This document shows, one piece after another, positions 21,091-31,276 of a stretch of 64,000 nucleotides of DNA. The stretch's first letter is position 1. Each line of letters opens with the position of its first letter. The notes below the pieces were generated by a model. It was given only the letters and a program-made list of their open reading frames with translations, was not told where the DNA came from and searched no databases. The translations under genes were made by a program, and so were the position numbers. The stretch comes from Lysobacter spongiicola DSM 21749. GTDB lineage: Bacteria > Pseudomonadota > Gammaproteobacteria > Xanthomonadales > Xanthomonadaceae. The stretch is from the NCBI RefSeq assembly GCF_900167055.1, contig NZ_FUXP01000011.1, positions 1 to 64,000 on the forward strand. Direction: 5' to 3'.

Positions 21091-22574
21091 GGCCGCTGCT
21101 CCAGGGCTTCGCACGCCACCTGGGTGTCATCGAAGGGATGGCGCACGCCATTGATCTCCTGGTACGGCTCGTGCCCCTTGCCGGCGATCAGCACCACGTC
21201 GCCGGGACTTGCTTCGGCGATCGCGTGGCGGATCGCCCTGGCACGGTCGCGCTGCACCGTCACCGCGTCGGCGCGCATGAAGCCGGCGACGATCTCGGCA
21301 ATGATGCCGTCGCCATCTTCGGCGCGCGGATTGTCGTCGGTGACGATCACCACGTCGGCGTGGCTCTGCGCGACCGATGCCATCTGCGGACGCTTGCCAC
21401 GGTCGCGCTCGCCGCCGCATCCGAACACGCAGAACAGACGGCTTTCGACATGCGCTCGCAACGAAACCAGCGCCTGCTCGAGTGCGTCGGGCGTGTGCGC
21501 GTAGTCGACCACCACCAGCGGCGCACCGTCGCCACCACCCAGCCGGTTCATCCGGCCGTGGATCGGCTGCAGCTGCGACAACACGCCGGCGATGGTGGCC
21601 GGCGCCTGCTCCAGCGCCAACAACGCACCGGCCACGGCCAGCAGGTTGTCGATGTTGAACCGGCCCAGCAGCGGGGACTGCACCGCATGGCGCTCCTCTC
21701 CCGCCACCAGCTCGAAGCCCAGCCCCGAACCATCCAGCCTCAGCGACTCGGCACACAACGCGGCACCCTCGGCACCGCGCGATGAAATCCCGAGGACACG
21801 CACATCCTCCGGTATCACATCGGGCAGGGAGCGTCCGAACGCATCGTCCAGGTTCACCACCGCCGCCTTCAGGCCGGGCCACGCGAACAGCTTCGCCTTG
21901 GCGGCGCCGTAGCCGGCCATGTCGCCGTGGTAGTCGAGATGGTCGCGGCTGAGGTTGGTGAACACCGCCACATCGAAATGCACGCCGTCCACCCGCCCCT
22001 GGTCGAGCGCATGAGAGGAAACCTCCATGGCCACGGCGCGGGCGCCGGCCCCTTGGAGCTCGGCCAGCAACGCGTGCAACTGGAGCACCAGCGGGGTGGT
22101 GAAGCCGGTCGGCACCACCTGGCCGTCCATGCCGACCCCCAGGGTGCCGATGGTCGCGCCGCGTACGCCGAGCAATTGCCAGGCCTGGGCCAGCAACTGC
22201 ACCGTGGATGTCTTGCCGTTGGTACCGGTAACGCCCACGACGTCCATCCCGCGCGTGATGCCGCCATGGAAGCGGTCGGCAAGCACGCCCATGCGCGCGC
22301 GCAGGTTCGGGACGGCGATCGCGTCCGCGGGCGCGTCGAGCCCTGCCGGTGCCGGCGGTTCGAACAGGATCGCGGCTGCTCCCGCGGCGCGGGCCTGCTC
22401 CACGAAATGCAGGCCGTGGGTGCCGAAACCACCGATCGCCACGAAAGCGTCGCCCGGCCCGACCATGCGGCTGTCCTGCACCAGGCCATGGATCACCAGG
22501 TCCGGCGCGATACCGTGCACATCAGGGAGCAGCTCGGCCAGGTGGACCACGCCGCCGCGCGGATCACTGCTCAT
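21087..22574 (-). CDS. murE: UDP-MurNAc-L-Ala-D-Glu:meso-diaminopimelate ligase MurE
   Basis: 495 residues. Adds the third stem-peptide residue. ATP site [17 protein letters not shown] (about 112), [12 protein letters not shown], and the DNPR motif in [11 protein letters not shown] (about 408) that selects meso-diaminopimelate over lysine. Coupled by 4-bp overlaps to ftsI and murF. Confidence 0.98.
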   Translation of the reverse strand: MSSDPRGGVVHLAELLPDVHGIAPDLVIHGLVQDSRMVGPGDAFVAIGGFGTHGLHFVEQARAAGAAAILFEPPAPAGLDAPADAIAVPNLRARMGVLADRFHGGITRGMDVVGVTGTNGKTSTVQLLAQAWQLLGVRGATIGTLGVGMDGQVVPTGFTTPLVLQLHALLAELQGAGARAVAMEVSSHALDQGRVDGVHFDVAVFTNLSRDHLDYHGDMAGYGAAKAKLFAWPGLKAAVVNLDDAFGRSLPDVIPEDVRVLGISSRGAEGAALCAESLRLDGSGLGFELVAGEERHAVQSPLLGRFNIDNLLAVAGALLALEQAPATIAGVLSQLQPIHGRMNRLGGGDGAPLVVVDYAHTPDALEQALVSLRAHVESRLFCVFGCGGERDRGKRPQMASVAQSHADVVIVTDDNPRAEDGDGIIAEIVAGFMRADAVTVQRDRARAIRHAIAEASPGDVVLIAGKGHEPYQEINGVRHPFDDTQVACEALEQRP

Positions 22575-24484
22575 GGCGCGCCTCCCGCCATGACCGGATC
22601 CGGAAGCTGCGGGCCTGTCGCGATCGGCGCGGGCGGCAACACGGGCATGGCATCGTCGCGCTTGCCACCGTTGGCCTTCAGCCGTTTTTCCTGGGCTTCC
22701 GCCTGCGCTGCCAGCCAGGTCTCGATGTCGTCCGGCGGCACGTCCATGAGCCGCAGCGCGCCGTCCATGACGTTCTTGAAGACCGGTGCAGCCACCGCGC
22801 CGCCGCCGTAGCCGTGGCCCTTGCTGGCATCGGGCTCGTCGACCACCACCACCATCGCGAAGCGGGGATTTTCCACCGGCACCACGCCGGCGAACAATGC
22901 GATGTACTTGTCCGAGTAGCCGCCACGGCCGCTGAACTTGCGCGCGGTGCCGGTCTTGCCGGCCACGTGGTAGCCAAGGATCGCCGCACCGGTCGCGGTG
23001 CCGCCGGTTTCGGTCACCGTCTGCATCATGCGCAGCACGGCACTCGCAATTCCGGCGTCGACCACCTGCTCGGCCTCGTTGGACTGCCCCTTGACGAAGG
23101 TCGGCGCCCTCAGCTTTCCGCCATTGGCCAGTGCCGCGTAGGCGGTCGCGATCTGCAGCGGCGTCGCAGACAGGCTGTAGCCGTAGGACAGCGCGGCCTT
23201 GTCGGTGCCCGACCAGCGCGAGGGCGGCGCCAGCAGGCCCGACGCCTCGCCAGGGAAGCCGCTGCCGGGCTTCTCGCCGTAACCGAAGCCGTGCACGAAG
23301 TCGTAGAAGTAGTCGTCGGGCAGGTTCAATGCCAGCTTCGCCGACCCCACGTTCGAACTCTTGGCGATCACCCCCGCCACCGTCAGGACGCCATAGTTGC
23401 GGAAGTCGTTGATCGTGTACCGGCCATTGCGCATGTAGCCGGGGTTGGTATCGACAATGGTGTCCGGCCGCACCTGCCCCGACGCCAGCGCGGCAGCCAC
23501 GGTGATCGGCTTCATGGTGGAGCCGGGTTCGACCACGTCGGTGACGGCGCGATTGCGGCGCGCGTCCATGCCCTGGCCGCGCAGGTCGTTGGGGTTGTAG
23601 CTGGGCAGGTTCGCCATGGCCAGCACCTCACCGGTGTCGACGTCCAGCACCACCGCCGAGCCCGCCGACGCCTTGTGCTCCTGCAGCGCCTTGCGAAGCT
23701 CGCGGAACGCCAGGTACTGGATCCGGCGGTCGATCGTGAGGGTCAGGTCGCGACCGGGTTCGGCGGCGCGGATCAGGTCGACGTTGCCGATGAAGCGGCC
23801 CTCGCCGTCGCGGATCACCCGCTTGGCACCCGGCTTGCCGCGCAGCCATTCGTCGAAGGCCAGCTCCAGTCCCTCCTGGCCGCGGTCGTCGATGTTGGTG
23901 AAGCCGAGCACGTGCGCGAGCGCCTCGCCCTGCGGATAGAAGCGGCGGAACTCGCGTTGGGAAAACACGCCCGGGATGTCGTGCGCGAGGATCCGGCGCG
24001 CCTGTCCCGGGCTGATCCGCCGCTGCAGGTACATGAACTCCTTGTCCGCACGTTGGCTCAGGCGCCGCGACAGCTCCTCCAGCGGCACGCCAAGTGCCTC
24101 GGCCAGCTCCGGCAGCCGGTCGGGGTGCTTGAGCAACTCGATCGGATTGGCCCACACCGATTCAACCGGGGTGGACACCGCCAGCGGCTCGCCGTTGCGG
24201 TCGGTGATCATGCCGCGCGAGGTGGCGATGGGGATCTCCCGCAGCGCTCGGGCGTCGCCCTGGCGCAGGTAGAACTCGCTGTCCAGCACCTGCACGTCGA
24301 ACGCGCGGCCGACCAGCGCCACCGAGCACAGCGCCAGCGTGCCGCCGACGAGGGCCAGGCGCTGGCGCACGTTGTAGCGCATGCGGCCGCGCGCCGGCTT
24401 GCCGTCGCCACGGGTGAACAGCCCCTTCAGCATCGCCCGGGGTGAACGCTCGGCACCGCGGGAAGGTCCGCTGCGACGGTTCAT
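22571..24484 (-). CDS. ftsI: Septal peptidoglycan transpeptidase FtsI (PBP3)
   Basis: 637 residues. Class B penicillin-binding protein that cross-links septal peptidoglycan with FtsW. A cytoplasmic basic N-terminus of about 40 residues precedes one transmembrane segment ([20 protein letters not shown], about 44-63). The transpeptidase motifs are all present: STMKPI (active Ser, about 318), SSN (about 367) and KTGTAR (about 511). The C-terminus is Pro-rich. It overlaps ftsL and murE by 4 bp each. Confidence 0.97.
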   Translation of the reverse strand: MNRRSGPSRGAERSPRAMLKGLFTRGDGKPARGRMRYNVRQRLALVGGTLALCSVALVGRAFDVQVLDSEFYLRQGDARALREIPIATSRGMITDRNGEPLAVSTPVESVWANPIELLKHPDRLPELAEALGVPLEELSRRLSQRADKEFMYLQRRISPGQARRILAHDIPGVFSQREFRRFYPQGEALAHVLGFTNIDDRGQEGLELAFDEWLRGKPGAKRVIRDGEGRFIGNVDLIRAAEPGRDLTLTIDRRIQYLAFRELRKALQEHKASAGSAVVLDVDTGEVLAMANLPSYNPNDLRGQGMDARRNRAVTDVVEPGSTMKPITVAAALASGQVRPDTIVDTNPGYMRNGRYTINDFRNYGVLTVAGVIAKSSNVGSAKLALNLPDDYFYDFVHGFGYGEKPGSGFPGEASGLLAPPSRWSGTDKAALSYGYSLSATPLQIATAYAALANGGKLRAPTFVKGQSNEAEQVVDAGIASAVLRMMQTVTETGGTATGAAILGYHVAGKTGTARKFSGRGGYSDKYIALFAGVVPVENPRFAMVVVVDEPDASKGHGYGGGAVAAPVFKNVMDGALRLMDVPPDDIETWLAAQAEAQEKRLKANGGKRDDAMPVLPPAPIATGPQLPDPVMAGGAP

Positions 24485-24747
24485 GGGCGGATCACCACGA
24501 TGTCCTCGCCTTCGGGGAACTTCATCCCCAGGCGTTCACGCGCGACCTGGTCGATGCGGTTGCTCTCGGCCCAGGTCGCCTGCTCCAGCTGCAGGCGGCC
24601 GAAATCGATGTTGAGCTCGTCGCGCGCCTTCTCCAGCCGGCTCAGCTCGACGAACAGCACGCGATGGCTGTGCCGCGCGTGCACGACCGCCAGCGCCGAC
24701 ACGATGTTCGCCGCGACCAACACCGTCAGCAGCAGGCGCAGCGTCAT
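24481..24747 (-). CDS. ftsL: Cell division protein FtsL
   Basis: 88 residues. Small bitopic divisome protein that binds FtsB and FtsQ and activates FtsWI. N-terminal transmembrane segment ([20 protein letters not shown], about 3-22) then a coiled coil (about 30-70) ending in [16 protein letters not shown]. Position between rsmH and ftsI, with 4-bp overlaps, supports the call. Confidence 0.93.
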   Translation of the reverse strand: MTLRLLLTVLVAANIVSALAVVHARHSHRVLFVELSRLEKARDELNIDFGRLQLEQATWAESNRIDQVARERLGMKFPEGEDIVVIRP

Positions 24748-25721
24748 GCGGCCACCCCGTCGGCTTCCAGCTTCTCGGCGATCCGGAGCACCGCACTGCG
24801 GGCACGCGGGTTGGACGCGGTCTCGTCGTACTCGGCCTTGATCGCACCACCGATGGCACGCAGGGTCGGGGTGAACTCGACCTCCACCGGCATGCGGCGG
24901 TTGGCCGGAGGCGCCTTGGCGTGCAGGTTGATGAACTGCTTGGTGATCCTGTCTTCGAGTGAATGGAAGCTGATCACCGCCAGCCGGCCGCCCGGCTTCA
25001 AGCGCGCATGGGCGGCGTCCAGTCCGGCCTCGAGGTCGGCCAGTTCGCGGTTAATGAAGATGCGGATGCCCTGGAAGCTGCGGGTGGCGGGATGGATCCG
25101 GCTCTTGTCCGAGCCCGGCTTGCCGCGTGGCATGACCGCCGCGATCAGCTCGGCCAGCTGCGCGGTGCGGGTGATCGGCTGTTCGGCCCGGCGCGCCACC
25201 ACGGCACGTGCGATGCGCCGGCTCTGGCGTTCCTCGCCGTAGGTCCACAGTACGTCGGCGATCTCGCGCTCTTCCGCACTCGCCAACCACTCCGCCGCAC
25301 TCTGGCCGGTGTCCGGGTCCATGCGCATGTCCAGCGGACCATCCTTGCTGAAACTGAAGCCGCGCTCGGCCACGTCCAACTGCGGCGAGGAAACGCCCAG
25401 GTCCAGCAGCACGCCATCGAGGCCGGCAGTGGTGGCCGGCCAGCGGGCGAGTTCGGCGAAGCTGCCACGGAAGATGGACACGCGCGGATCCGCGCCGAAC
25501 GCTTGCTCGGCGACCGCGATCGCGTCGGGGTCCTTGTCCATCAGCAGCAGCCGTCCTCCCGGTCCGAGTTGATCGAGCACGCCGCGTGCATGGCCGCCAC
25601 GCCCGAACGTGCCGTCCAGGTAGGTTCCGTCCCCACGCACCCGAAGGCCTTCCAGGACCTGCCGGTACATCACGGGAAGGTGGCCGGAAGGCGCCGAGCG
25701 CTCCATGCCACCGCCCGTCAT
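24744..25721 (-). CDS. rsmH: 16S rRNA (cytosine-1402-N4) methyltransferase RsmH
   Basis: 325 residues. Methylates C1402 of 16S rRNA in the decoding centre using S-adenosylmethionine. Motifs are [15 protein letters not shown] at the start, SAM site [16 protein letters not shown] (about 35-50), [19 protein letters not shown] and [13 protein letters not shown]. Second gene of the dcw cluster, with 4-bp overlaps to mraZ and ftsL. ATG 25706 ([11 protein letters not shown]) is an alternative start. Confidence 0.97.
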   Translation of the reverse strand: MTGGGMERSAPSGHLPVMYRQVLEGLRVRGDGTYLDGTFGRGGHARGVLDQLGPGGRLLLMDKDPDAIAVAEQAFGADPRVSIFRGSFAELARWPATTAGLDGVLLDLGVSSPQLDVAERGFSFSKDGPLDMRMDPDTGQSAAEWLASAEEREIADVLWTYGEERQSRRIARAVVARRAEQPITRTAQLAELIAAVMPRGKPGSDKSRIHPATRSFQGIRIFINRELADLEAGLDAAHARLKPGGRLAVISFHSLEDRITKQFINLHAKAPPANRRMPVEVEFTPTLRAIGGAIKAEYDETASNPRARSAVLRIAEKLEADGVAA

Positions 25722-26164
25722 AGCTGCAGGTCGAGCAGGTCCTCGCTCAGATCCTCGTCAGACACGGTCTGGCGGATCTGCGCGTGGTGCGCCTGCTCGC
25801 TCCAAAGTTCGAACTTGTCGCCCATCCCAAGCAGCACCGCCTTCTTCTCGATGCCGACCGCGGCGCGGTGGCTGCCGGGCACGGTGATCCGGCCGTTGCC
25901 GTCGAGCTCGACGAAGGTGGCGGCGCCGACCAGCTTCAACTGCAGGTTGCGGTTGACCTTCTTGGCCTTGGGCAGCTTGTTGACCTGGTCGCGCACGCGC
26001 TCCCAGACGGCCATCGGGTACAGGTAGAGGGAACCGGACTCGAAGGGGTTGTAGGTGATGACCAGCTGGTTGCCGCATTCACGCGCAACGAGGTCACGGT
26101 GCGCGGTGGGAACCGCCAGCCGTCCCTTGTCGTCGATGGTGATGGCGGTCTCGCCCTGGAACAT
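25718..26164 (-). CDS. mraZ: Transcriptional regulator MraZ
   Basis: 148 residues. Ring-forming DNA-binding protein with two AbrB-like SpoVT halves. Each half carries the DXXXR-type signature ([13 protein letters not shown] near residue 11 and [15 protein letters not shown] near 88). MraZ represses its own operon by binding G-rich direct repeats near the promoter; a row of such repeats lies at 26236-26280. First gene of the dcw operon, overlapping rsmH by 4 bp. Confidence 0.97.
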   Translation of the reverse strand: MFQGETAITIDDKGRLAVPTAHRDLVARECGNQLVITYNPFESGSLYLYPMAVWERVRDQVNKLPKAKKVNRNLQLKLVGAATFVELDGNGRITVPGSHRAAVGIEKKAVLLGMGDKFELWSEQAHHAQIRQTVSDEDLSEDLLDLQL

Positions 26165-26235
26165 TGCGCACCTGTTGTTGGCCCGCCTCTCCGGACGGTT
26201 CGCCTTCGGGACAACGGCCGATTCAGCCCGTTGCG

Positions 26236-26280
26236 GCCACTGGAAACCACGAAAACCCCGGATTTCCCTCTGATGCCCAC
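26236..26280 (-). promoter_or_regulatory. MraZ operator: five G-rich repeats at 10-bp spacing
   Basis: On the minus strand GTGGG (26276-26280), GAGGG (26266-26270), CGGGG (26256-26260), GTGGT (26246-26250) and GTGGC (26236-26240) recur exactly every 10 bp. MraZ is known to bind TGGG-type direct repeats with about 5-bp spacers. The first box overlaps the -10 element, so bound MraZ would block RNA polymerase. The last two boxes are degenerate. Confidence 0.8.
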
Positions 26281-26307
26281 CTTAGGCACGCCCTTTGGGG
26301 TTGTCAA
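26279..26307 (-). promoter_or_regulatory. dcw cluster (mraZ) promoter
   Basis: TTGACA (26302-26307, perfect -35) and TAAGGT (26279-26284, -10) are separated by 17 bp. The expected start is near 26272, giving a leader of about 108 nt before mraZ. The MraZ repeats begin within the -10 box. Confidence 0.8.
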
Positions 26308-26552
26308 CAAGTTCTCCGGCGCAATTTCATCAGGCACATCAATGGCTTGCGAGACACTTGAGAGTCTTATTCAAGACTTATCCACTAAGCGTTGATCCGT
26401 CTCATGTTTTGAGATCGAAGGTGTCGCCGATCACGTTGGGACATGAATTGGGCGTGACGGATCCGCCGCGTCGCTTTTGATGTTGCGCCGCAACATCAGC
26501 GTGGCATGACCCGACCCCGCCCGTGGATCAGCGCGGGCGATGAAGAAGGAAA
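26308..26552. other. Intergenic region with three dyads, between mraZ promoter and rnpB
   Basis: This stretch is visibly richer in A+T than its surroundings and has no convincing gene. It holds three small dyads: AGTCTT/AAGACT (26363-26378, loop ATTC), TCTCA/TGAGA (26400-26414) and GATGTTGC/GCAACATC (26479-26497). A DnaA-box-like TTATCCACT lies at 26378-26386. The dyads may be regulator sites upstream of the dcw promoter. Confidence 0.45.
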
Positions 26553-26930
26553 AGGTGGCGGAGCCGGCCGATAAGCCGGGTTCTGTCGTGGACAGTCATT
26601 CCTCTAGGCGCATCGTCACCGATACGCTCGAGCAACCTACCCGGACCCGACGCGGGCAGCGCCATGAGGTCCCTATTTGGTCTTGCTCCCGGTGGGGTTT
26701 GCCGTGCCGGTCTGTTGCCAGACTCGCGGTGCGCTCTTACCGCACCGTTTCACCCTTGCCACGCATCCCCGGAGGGACCGTTCGGCGGTCTGCTCTCTGT
26801 TGCACTTTCCGTCGGCTCGCGCCGCCCAGGTGTTACCTGGCACCGTGCCCTGTGGAGCCCGGACTTTCCTCGGCACCCGTCACCACCGAAGTGGATCAAG
26901 GTGACGCGACTGCCTGGCCGACTCCGCCAC
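26553..26930 (-). ncRNA. rnpB: RNase P RNA (type A)
   Basis: The minus strand shows the hallmark GAGGAAAGTCCGGGCTCCAC near the 5' end and AGAGGAATGACTGTCCACG followed by ACAGAACCCGGCTTATCGG near the 3' end. The ends pair (GGCGGAGTCGGCC with GGCCGGCTCCGCC) as helix P1. The RNA is the catalytic part of RNase P, which matures tRNA 5' ends. Ends are approximate, placed from P1. TAGAAT at 26935-26940 is a fitting -10 box just upstream, and a pyrimidine-rich CCTTTTCCTTC follows the 3' end. Confidence 0.97.
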
Positions 26931-26934
26931 GGGC

Positions 26935-26940
26935 ATTCTA
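26935..26940 (-). promoter_or_regulatory. rnpB -10 box (TAGAAT)
   Basis: TAGAAT on the minus strand ends 5 bp before the inferred 5' end of the RNase P RNA. No good -35 box was seen. The same TAGAAT occurs before the FMN riboswitch and lpoA. Confidence 0.5.
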
Positions 26941-27013
26941 TCCGTTGTGGCCGGCTCCCGGTGGTCCGCTTGCAGGTATCAGCTCTGTTCGCCAAAGCAA
27001 CCTCGTCCAGCAT

Positions 27014-27151
27014 GTAGGAGCGGCTTCAGCCGCGACCGTGGAGTCGGCGCGGACGGTCATGCATCCGATCGCGGCTGAAGCCGCTCCTACAAGTGCTGCC
27101 GCAGCCTCGGCCGACTCGGGGCGGACAGTTCGCGACTCGCGTCGCTCCTAC
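27014..27151. repeat. REP pair and one type-B arm
   Basis: Type-A arms at 27014-27035 and 27067-27090 form an inverted pair. A type-B arm with GCGA loop (in its own reading direction) lies at 27128-27151, just beyond the end of rsmI. Confidence 0.88.
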
Positions 27152-27174
27152 GGGGCAGTGTCGGCCGGCCGTGG

Positions 27175-27999
27175 TCAGCCGCTGCCGTAGAGCGATTTGC
27201 GGTGGGCGCCGCTGAGCTCGGCGGCGAGCTTGGCGGCGGTCGACGGTGGCAGGTGCCCGGCCAGCTTCTGGTAGAGCCGGCGGCCTTCCACCAGCCGCGC
27301 ATCCGTATCGTCACCGGCGCCCTGCACCACCAGGACGAATTCGCCCTTGCGCTGGTTGGCATCGGCCGCCACCTGTTCGCCCAGGCTGGCGAGGGTGCCG
27401 TCGAGCACGGTCTCGAACAGCTTGGTCAGCTCGCGGGCAAGCACCGCCGGACGTTCACCTCCGAATGCGGCGCCGAGGTCGGCCAGCGATTCCTCGATGC
27501 GGTGCGCGGACTCGTAGAAGATCAGCGTCCGTGCTTCGGCGGCGAGGTGGGACAGCCGCTCGCGTCGCGCCCCGCCCTTCGCGGGCAGGAAGCCTTCGAA
27601 GACGAACCGGTCCGAAGCGATGCCGGCGACGCTCAGCGCCGCGATGGCCGCGCATGCACCGGGCACGGGGGACACCCGGACCCCGGCAGCCCGCGCGGCC
27701 GCGACGAGGCGGAAGCCCGGGTCACTGACCAGGGGCGTGCCGGCATCGGACACCAGCGCCAGTTGATCGCCGGCCAGCATGCGCGCGACCAGTTGCTCCG
27801 ACTGCGCCTCCTCGTTGTGCTGGTGCAGCGCCAGCAAGGGCCGCTCCACACCGAAGTGCGACAGCAACTGCCGGGTGTGGCGTGTGTCCTCGGCACATAT
27901 CGCGTCGACGCCCTTGAGGGTGTCGAGCGCCCGTGGCGAGAGGTCGCCAAGGTTGCCGATCGGGGTTGCAACGACGTGCAGCGTGCCGGGCTTTTGCAT
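27175..27999 (-). CDS. rsmI: 16S rRNA (cytidine-1402-2'-O) methyltransferase RsmI
   Basis: 274 residues. Methylates the ribose of C1402, the base that RsmH (24744-25721) methylates on N4. Tetrapyrrole-methylase fold with LHVVATPIGNLGDLSPRAL at the N-terminus, ICAEDTRHTRQLL, ALVSDAGTPLVSDPG and VSPVPGACAAIAALSVAG. The start at 27999 (MQKPGTLHV) is chosen because upstream codons do not match the family. It diverges from lpoA, as in many gammaproteobacteria. Confidence 0.97.
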   Translation of the reverse strand: MQKPGTLHVVATPIGNLGDLSPRALDTLKGVDAICAEDTRHTRQLLSHFGVERPLLALHQHNEEAQSEQLVARMLAGDQLALVSDAGTPLVSDPGFRLVAAARAAGVRVSPVPGACAAIAALSVAGIASDRFVFEGFLPAKGGARRERLSHLAAEARTLIFYESAHRIEESLADLGAAFGGERPAVLARELTKLFETVLDGTLASLGEQVAADANQRKGEFVLVVQGAGDDTDARLVEGRRLYQKLAGHLPPSTAAKLAAELSGAHRKSLYGSG

Positions 28000-28089
28000 G
28001 CGGGGATGGTAGAGCCCGCAACCGGCGATGTCGCGCAACGGGGCGATCATCGCTGGCGTAGCGGGCCGGACGCCCACCGCCGGGCCGGT

Positions 28090-28095
28090 TAGAAT
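28090..28095 (+). promoter_or_regulatory. Possible lpoA -10 box (TAGAAT)
   Basis: TAGAAT lies 40 bp before the lpoA start in the 135-bp divergent gap to rsmI. The -35 region is weak. Confidence 0.4.
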
Positions 28096-28134
28096 CGGTG
28101 GGGTCCCCATACACGCCCTGCGCGGCGCCTCCAG

Positions 28135-29514
28135 ATGCCCATGAGCCGACCCGTCCGCCACTCCAGGATCCACTGGTTGCTTGTCCTTGCGCTGGCCACC
28201 GTCTTCATCGGCGGCTGCACGATGGTGCAGCCGCGTTCGGAGGTCGACCGCACCGCCCGAACCCAGCACCCGCTGGTCGCGCAGGCGAGCGCCCTGGCGC
28301 AGTCGCCGCAGGCGGCCGATGCCGCCGCGATCCAGGCGCTGCTCGCGCAGCTGGACGACGCCACCCTGTCCAGCGAAGCGGCCGCCCTTGCCCAGGGCGA
28401 CCCGCTGTACAACCACATGGGTCGCGAGCTGTTGCGCCGCGGCATCGCCCTGCCCCGCCCGCTCGAGCGGGCCGCCTGGCAGTTCGATGCCGGCAGCCGC
28501 CCGCCCGCTGACAACGACGGCTACCGGCCGCCCATGAAGGTGGCGGTCCTGCTGCCGTTGTCGGGTGATCTCGCCCGCGCCGCCGAACCGGTCCGGGATG
28601 GCTTCCTGGCGGGTTACTTCCATGAGCACCGCCGCCGCCCGGAGGTCTCCTTCATCGACACCCATGGCACGTCCGGCGGCGCCCTGGCCGCCTACGACGA
28701 GGCGGTGGCCGCCGCCAGCGACTTCATCGTGGGGCCCCTGGGCCGGGATGAAGTGGACGCGCTGTTCCGTCGCGGCAACCTGTCGGTGCCGGTGCTCGCG
28801 CTCAACCGCGGCGATGTGGACCCGCCCGCGGGCAACGCGAGCTTCGCGTTGTCGCCGGAGGACGAAGGCAGCGCCGCAGCCGACTTCCTGGCCCAGCAAG
28901 GCGCCCGGCGCGTACTGGTGGTCAGTGGGGGGGATGCGGTGCAGCGACGCTCGGTGGATGCATTCCGTACGCGCCTGACCGAACTGGGTGGCGAAGTCAC
29001 CGACGTGGCCACGTCCGGCATCGCCGACCTCACCCCATTCGCCACGCGGGAGGGCGGCATCGATGCCGTCTTCCTCGCCATCCGCGGCAACACCGCCCGC
29101 GAGCTGATGCCACGGCTGGCGATGGCCGGCCTGGCCGGCAAGCCGCGCGTCGCGACGTCCCACCTGTTGCAGGGCACCGGTGAGCCTGCCGAGGACCGCG
29201 TGCTCGACGGCACCGCCTTCCCGGGCGAGCACTGGACCAGCGGCGGCCACATCCCGGGCCTGCCCTCGGCCGACAGCGCCGCGCAGACGCTGCCGACGGC
29301 GCGTGGTGGCGCGGCCCGCCTGTTCGCTTTTGGCCACGATGCCTGGCTGCTGACCGCATACCTCGAAAAGCTGGCCTTCTCCGCCGCCAGTGAAGTGCGT
29401 GGCGCCACCGGGATGCTGAGCATCGACGAGCTCGGGCACGTGCGTCGCAACCCGGCATGGTCGACCTTCAGCGCCGGGGTTCCGGTCACGCTGGACAATG
29501 CCGGCCGCTATTGA
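28135..29514 (+). CDS. lpoA: LppC/LpoA-type outer-membrane lipoprotein, penicillin-binding protein activator
   Basis: 459 residues. LpoA proteins sit in the outer membrane and reach through the cell wall to activate PBP1A-type synthases. The signal peptide ends in a lipobox ([10 protein letters not shown], acylated Cys near residue 28). The C-terminal region (about 125-455) has the periplasmic-binding-protein-like LppC fold ([43 protein letters not shown]). The N-terminal helical part is shorter than in Escherichia coli LpoA, as usual outside enterobacteria. yraN overlaps its end by 17 bp. ATG 28141 is an alternative start. Confidence 0.88.
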   Translation: MPMSRPVRHSRIHWLLVLALATVFIGGCTMVQPRSEVDRTARTQHPLVAQASALAQSPQAADAAAIQALLAQLDDATLSSEAAALAQGDPLYNHMGRELLRRGIALPRPLERAAWQFDAGSRPPADNDGYRPPMKVAVLLPLSGDLARAAEPVRDGFLAGYFHEHRRRPEVSFIDTHGTSGGALAAYDEAVAAASDFIVGPLGRDEVDALFRRGNLSVPVLALNRGDVDPPAGNASFALSPEDEGSAAADFLAQQGARRVLVVSGGDAVQRRSVDAFRTRLTELGGEVTDVATSGIADLTPFATREGGIDAVFLAIRGNTARELMPRLAMAGLAGKPRVATSHLLQGTGEPAEDRVLDGTAFPGEHWTSGGHIPGLPSADSAAQTLPTARGGAARLFAFGHDAWLLTAYLEKLAFSAASEVRGATGMLSIDELGHVRRNPAWSTFSAGVPVTLDNAGRY

Positions 29515-29878
29515 CCGCCGCGCGCGCGGCACGGCCGTCGAGGCCGCCGCGCGCGACCAACTGGCGGCGGCCGGCCTGCGCCCGGTCGCCGCCAACGCCA
29601 ACTTCCGGCTGGGCGAGCTCGACCTGGTCATGCTCGATGGCGACACCCTGGTCTTCATCGAGGTGCGCTACCGCCGCGACGATCGCTTCGGTGGCGGCGC
29701 CGCTTCGGTGGATTGGCGCAAACAGCGCAAGCTGGTGCGCGCCGCGCAGTTGTTCCTGCAGCGACATCCGCGCTATGCCGATGGCCCCTGCCGGTTCGAT
29801 GTGGTGCAGGCCGAGGGCGATGCCGACGCCCCGGAGCTGACGTGGTTGCGCGACGCCTTCCGCGCCGACGATTGCTGA
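29498..29878 (+). CDS. yraN: YraN family (UPF0102) endonuclease-fold protein
   Basis: 126 residues, usual length. It has the PD-(D/E)XK-like core [21 protein letters not shown] (about 42-62) with the D, E and following lysine-rich helix ([16 protein letters not shown]). The cellular role is unknown; a nuclease link is inferred from the fold. Translationally coupled to lpoA by overlap, the standard arrangement. Confidence 0.92.
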   Translation: MPAAIDRRARGTAVEAAARDQLAAAGLRPVAANANFRLGELDLVMLDGDTLVFIEVRYRRDDRFGGGAASVDWRKQRKLVRAAQLFLQRHPRYADGPCRFDVVQAEGDADAPELTWLRDAFRADDC

Positions 29879-29896
29879 ATCACCCGACGACGAGCC

Positions 29897-31276
29897 GTGG
29901 ACCTGCCCGCATCCCTGCTGAGTGAGCTGGCCGAGACGCTCGGCAACGCCGTGTTGCTGGACCCGTCCGAGCGCCTCGCCTACGCCTACGACAACTCCCG
30001 CCGCCAGGCACTACCCGATGCCGTGGCGCTGCCGACCAGCGCCGAGCAGGTCGTCGCCCTGGTCAAGGCATGCCGCGCGCACCGCGTCCCCGTCGTCCCC
30101 CGGGGCCGGGGCACCAACACCACCGGCGCGGCGGTGCCGGTGGCCGGTGGCGTCGTGGTCTCCTTCGAGCGCATGGACCGCATCCTGCAGGTCCGGCCGG
30201 GCGACCGCTGCGCCGTCGTCGAGCCGGGCGTGCTCAATGGCGACCTCCAGGCGGCGCTCGCACCGCACGGACTGTTCTGGCCGCCCGACCCCACCAGCGC
30301 TGCGTTCAGCACGGTCGGCGGCAATCTCGCCTGCAACGCGGGTGGTCCGCGGGCGGTGAAGTACGGGGCCAGCCGCGACAACGTGCTCGCCCTCACCGCG
30401 GTCACCGGCACCGGCGAGGTGATCCATTGCGGCACCGAGACGACAAAGGGTGCGACCGGCTACGACCTGCAGCGGCTGCTGGTCGGCAGCGAGGGCACCC
30501 TGGCGCTGATCGTGCAGGCATCGCTCCGGCTGGTGCCCGCGCCCACCGCGAGACGGGCGCTGAGGGCGATCTATCGCGACGTTTCCAGCGCCGCATTGGC
30601 AGTGGCTCGCCTGATGGCGCAGCCGGTGACGCCTTCCATGCTGGAGTTCATGGACGGGCAGGCGGTAAGGCTGGCGCGTGAAGTCGGTGGTGCCGACCTC
30701 CCACCGGAGGCCGGTGCACTGTTGATGATCGAGGCCGATGGCGACGAGGCGATCCTGGCGCACGACATCGACGCGTTGAAGCGCGCCGCCACGGGCGAAG
30801 GACTGCTGGCACTCGACGATGCCGCCGACGAAGCCGCGCGCCAGCGCCTGTGGGCGGCGCGCAAGGCGTTGTCTCCGGCATTGCGCACGCTGGCTCCCGG
30901 CAAGATCAACGAAGACGTAGTGGTGCCGGTATCGCGCATCCCCGAACTGGTGGGAGGCGTCCAGGAGCTGGCGCTGGCCTGCGCATTGCCGATCGTCTGC
31001 TTCGGCCATGCCGGCAACGGCAACCTGCACGTCAACCTGATGTATGACCCGGCTGATGAGCTGCAGGCGGCACGGGCCAGCGCCGCGATGTCGCAGGTCT
31101 TCGCGCTCGCGATCCGGCTGGGCGGAACGCTGTCCGGCGAACATGGCATCGGCATGGCCAAGCGCGATTTCATGACGGAGGCCGTCGACCCGGCCACGCT
31201 CATGCTGATGCGCCAGATCAAGTCGGTGTTCGACCCCGATGGCATCCTCAACCCGGGCAAGCTGCTGCCCCCGTGA
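29897..31276 (+). CDS. FAD-linked oxidase (GlcD / D-lactate dehydrogenase family)
   Basis: 459 residues. The N-terminal FAD-binding PCMH domain (about 40-220) has VPRGRGTNTTGAAVPVAGG and NLACNAGGPRAVKYG. The C-terminal FAD-oxidase domain contains FGHAGNGNLHVNLMYD (about 372) and SGEHGIGMAKRDFM, typical of enzymes oxidising 2-hydroxyacids such as D-lactate, glycolate or 2-hydroxyglutarate. The substrate cannot be told from sequence alone, and no iron-sulfur cysteine domain is attached. GTG start at 29897. The stop overlaps the next start (GTGA). Confidence 0.9.
   Translation: MDLPASLLSELAETLGNAVLLDPSERLAYAYDNSRRQALPDAVALPTSAEQVVALVKACRAHRVPVVPRGRGTNTTGAAVPVAGGVVVSFERMDRILQVRPGDRCAVVEPGVLNGDLQAALAPHGLFWPPDPTSAAFSTVGGNLACNAGGPRAVKYGASRDNVLALTAVTGTGEVIHCGTETTKGATGYDLQRLLVGSEGTLALIVQASLRLVPAPTARRALRAIYRDVSSAALAVARLMAQPVTPSMLEFMDGQAVRLAREVGGADLPPEAGALLMIEADGDEAILAHDIDALKRAATGEGLLALDDAADEAARQRLWAARKALSPALRTLAPGKINEDVVVPVSRIPELVGGVQELALACALPIVCFGHAGNGNLHVNLMYDPADELQAARASAAMSQVFALAIRLGGTLSGEHGIGMAKRDFMTEAVDPATLMLMRQIKSVFDPDGILNPGKLLPP

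Noticed and set aside
26378-26386. Replication origin suggested by a DnaA-box-like TTATCCACT
   Set aside because: A single imperfect box with no cluster and no dnaA, dnaN or gidA neighbours; kept only as a minor note.
26540-27190. 216-codon plus-strand open frame over the RNase P RNA
   Set aside because: The DNA matches RNase P RNA signatures on the minus strand; the frame runs through RNA helices and REP arms.
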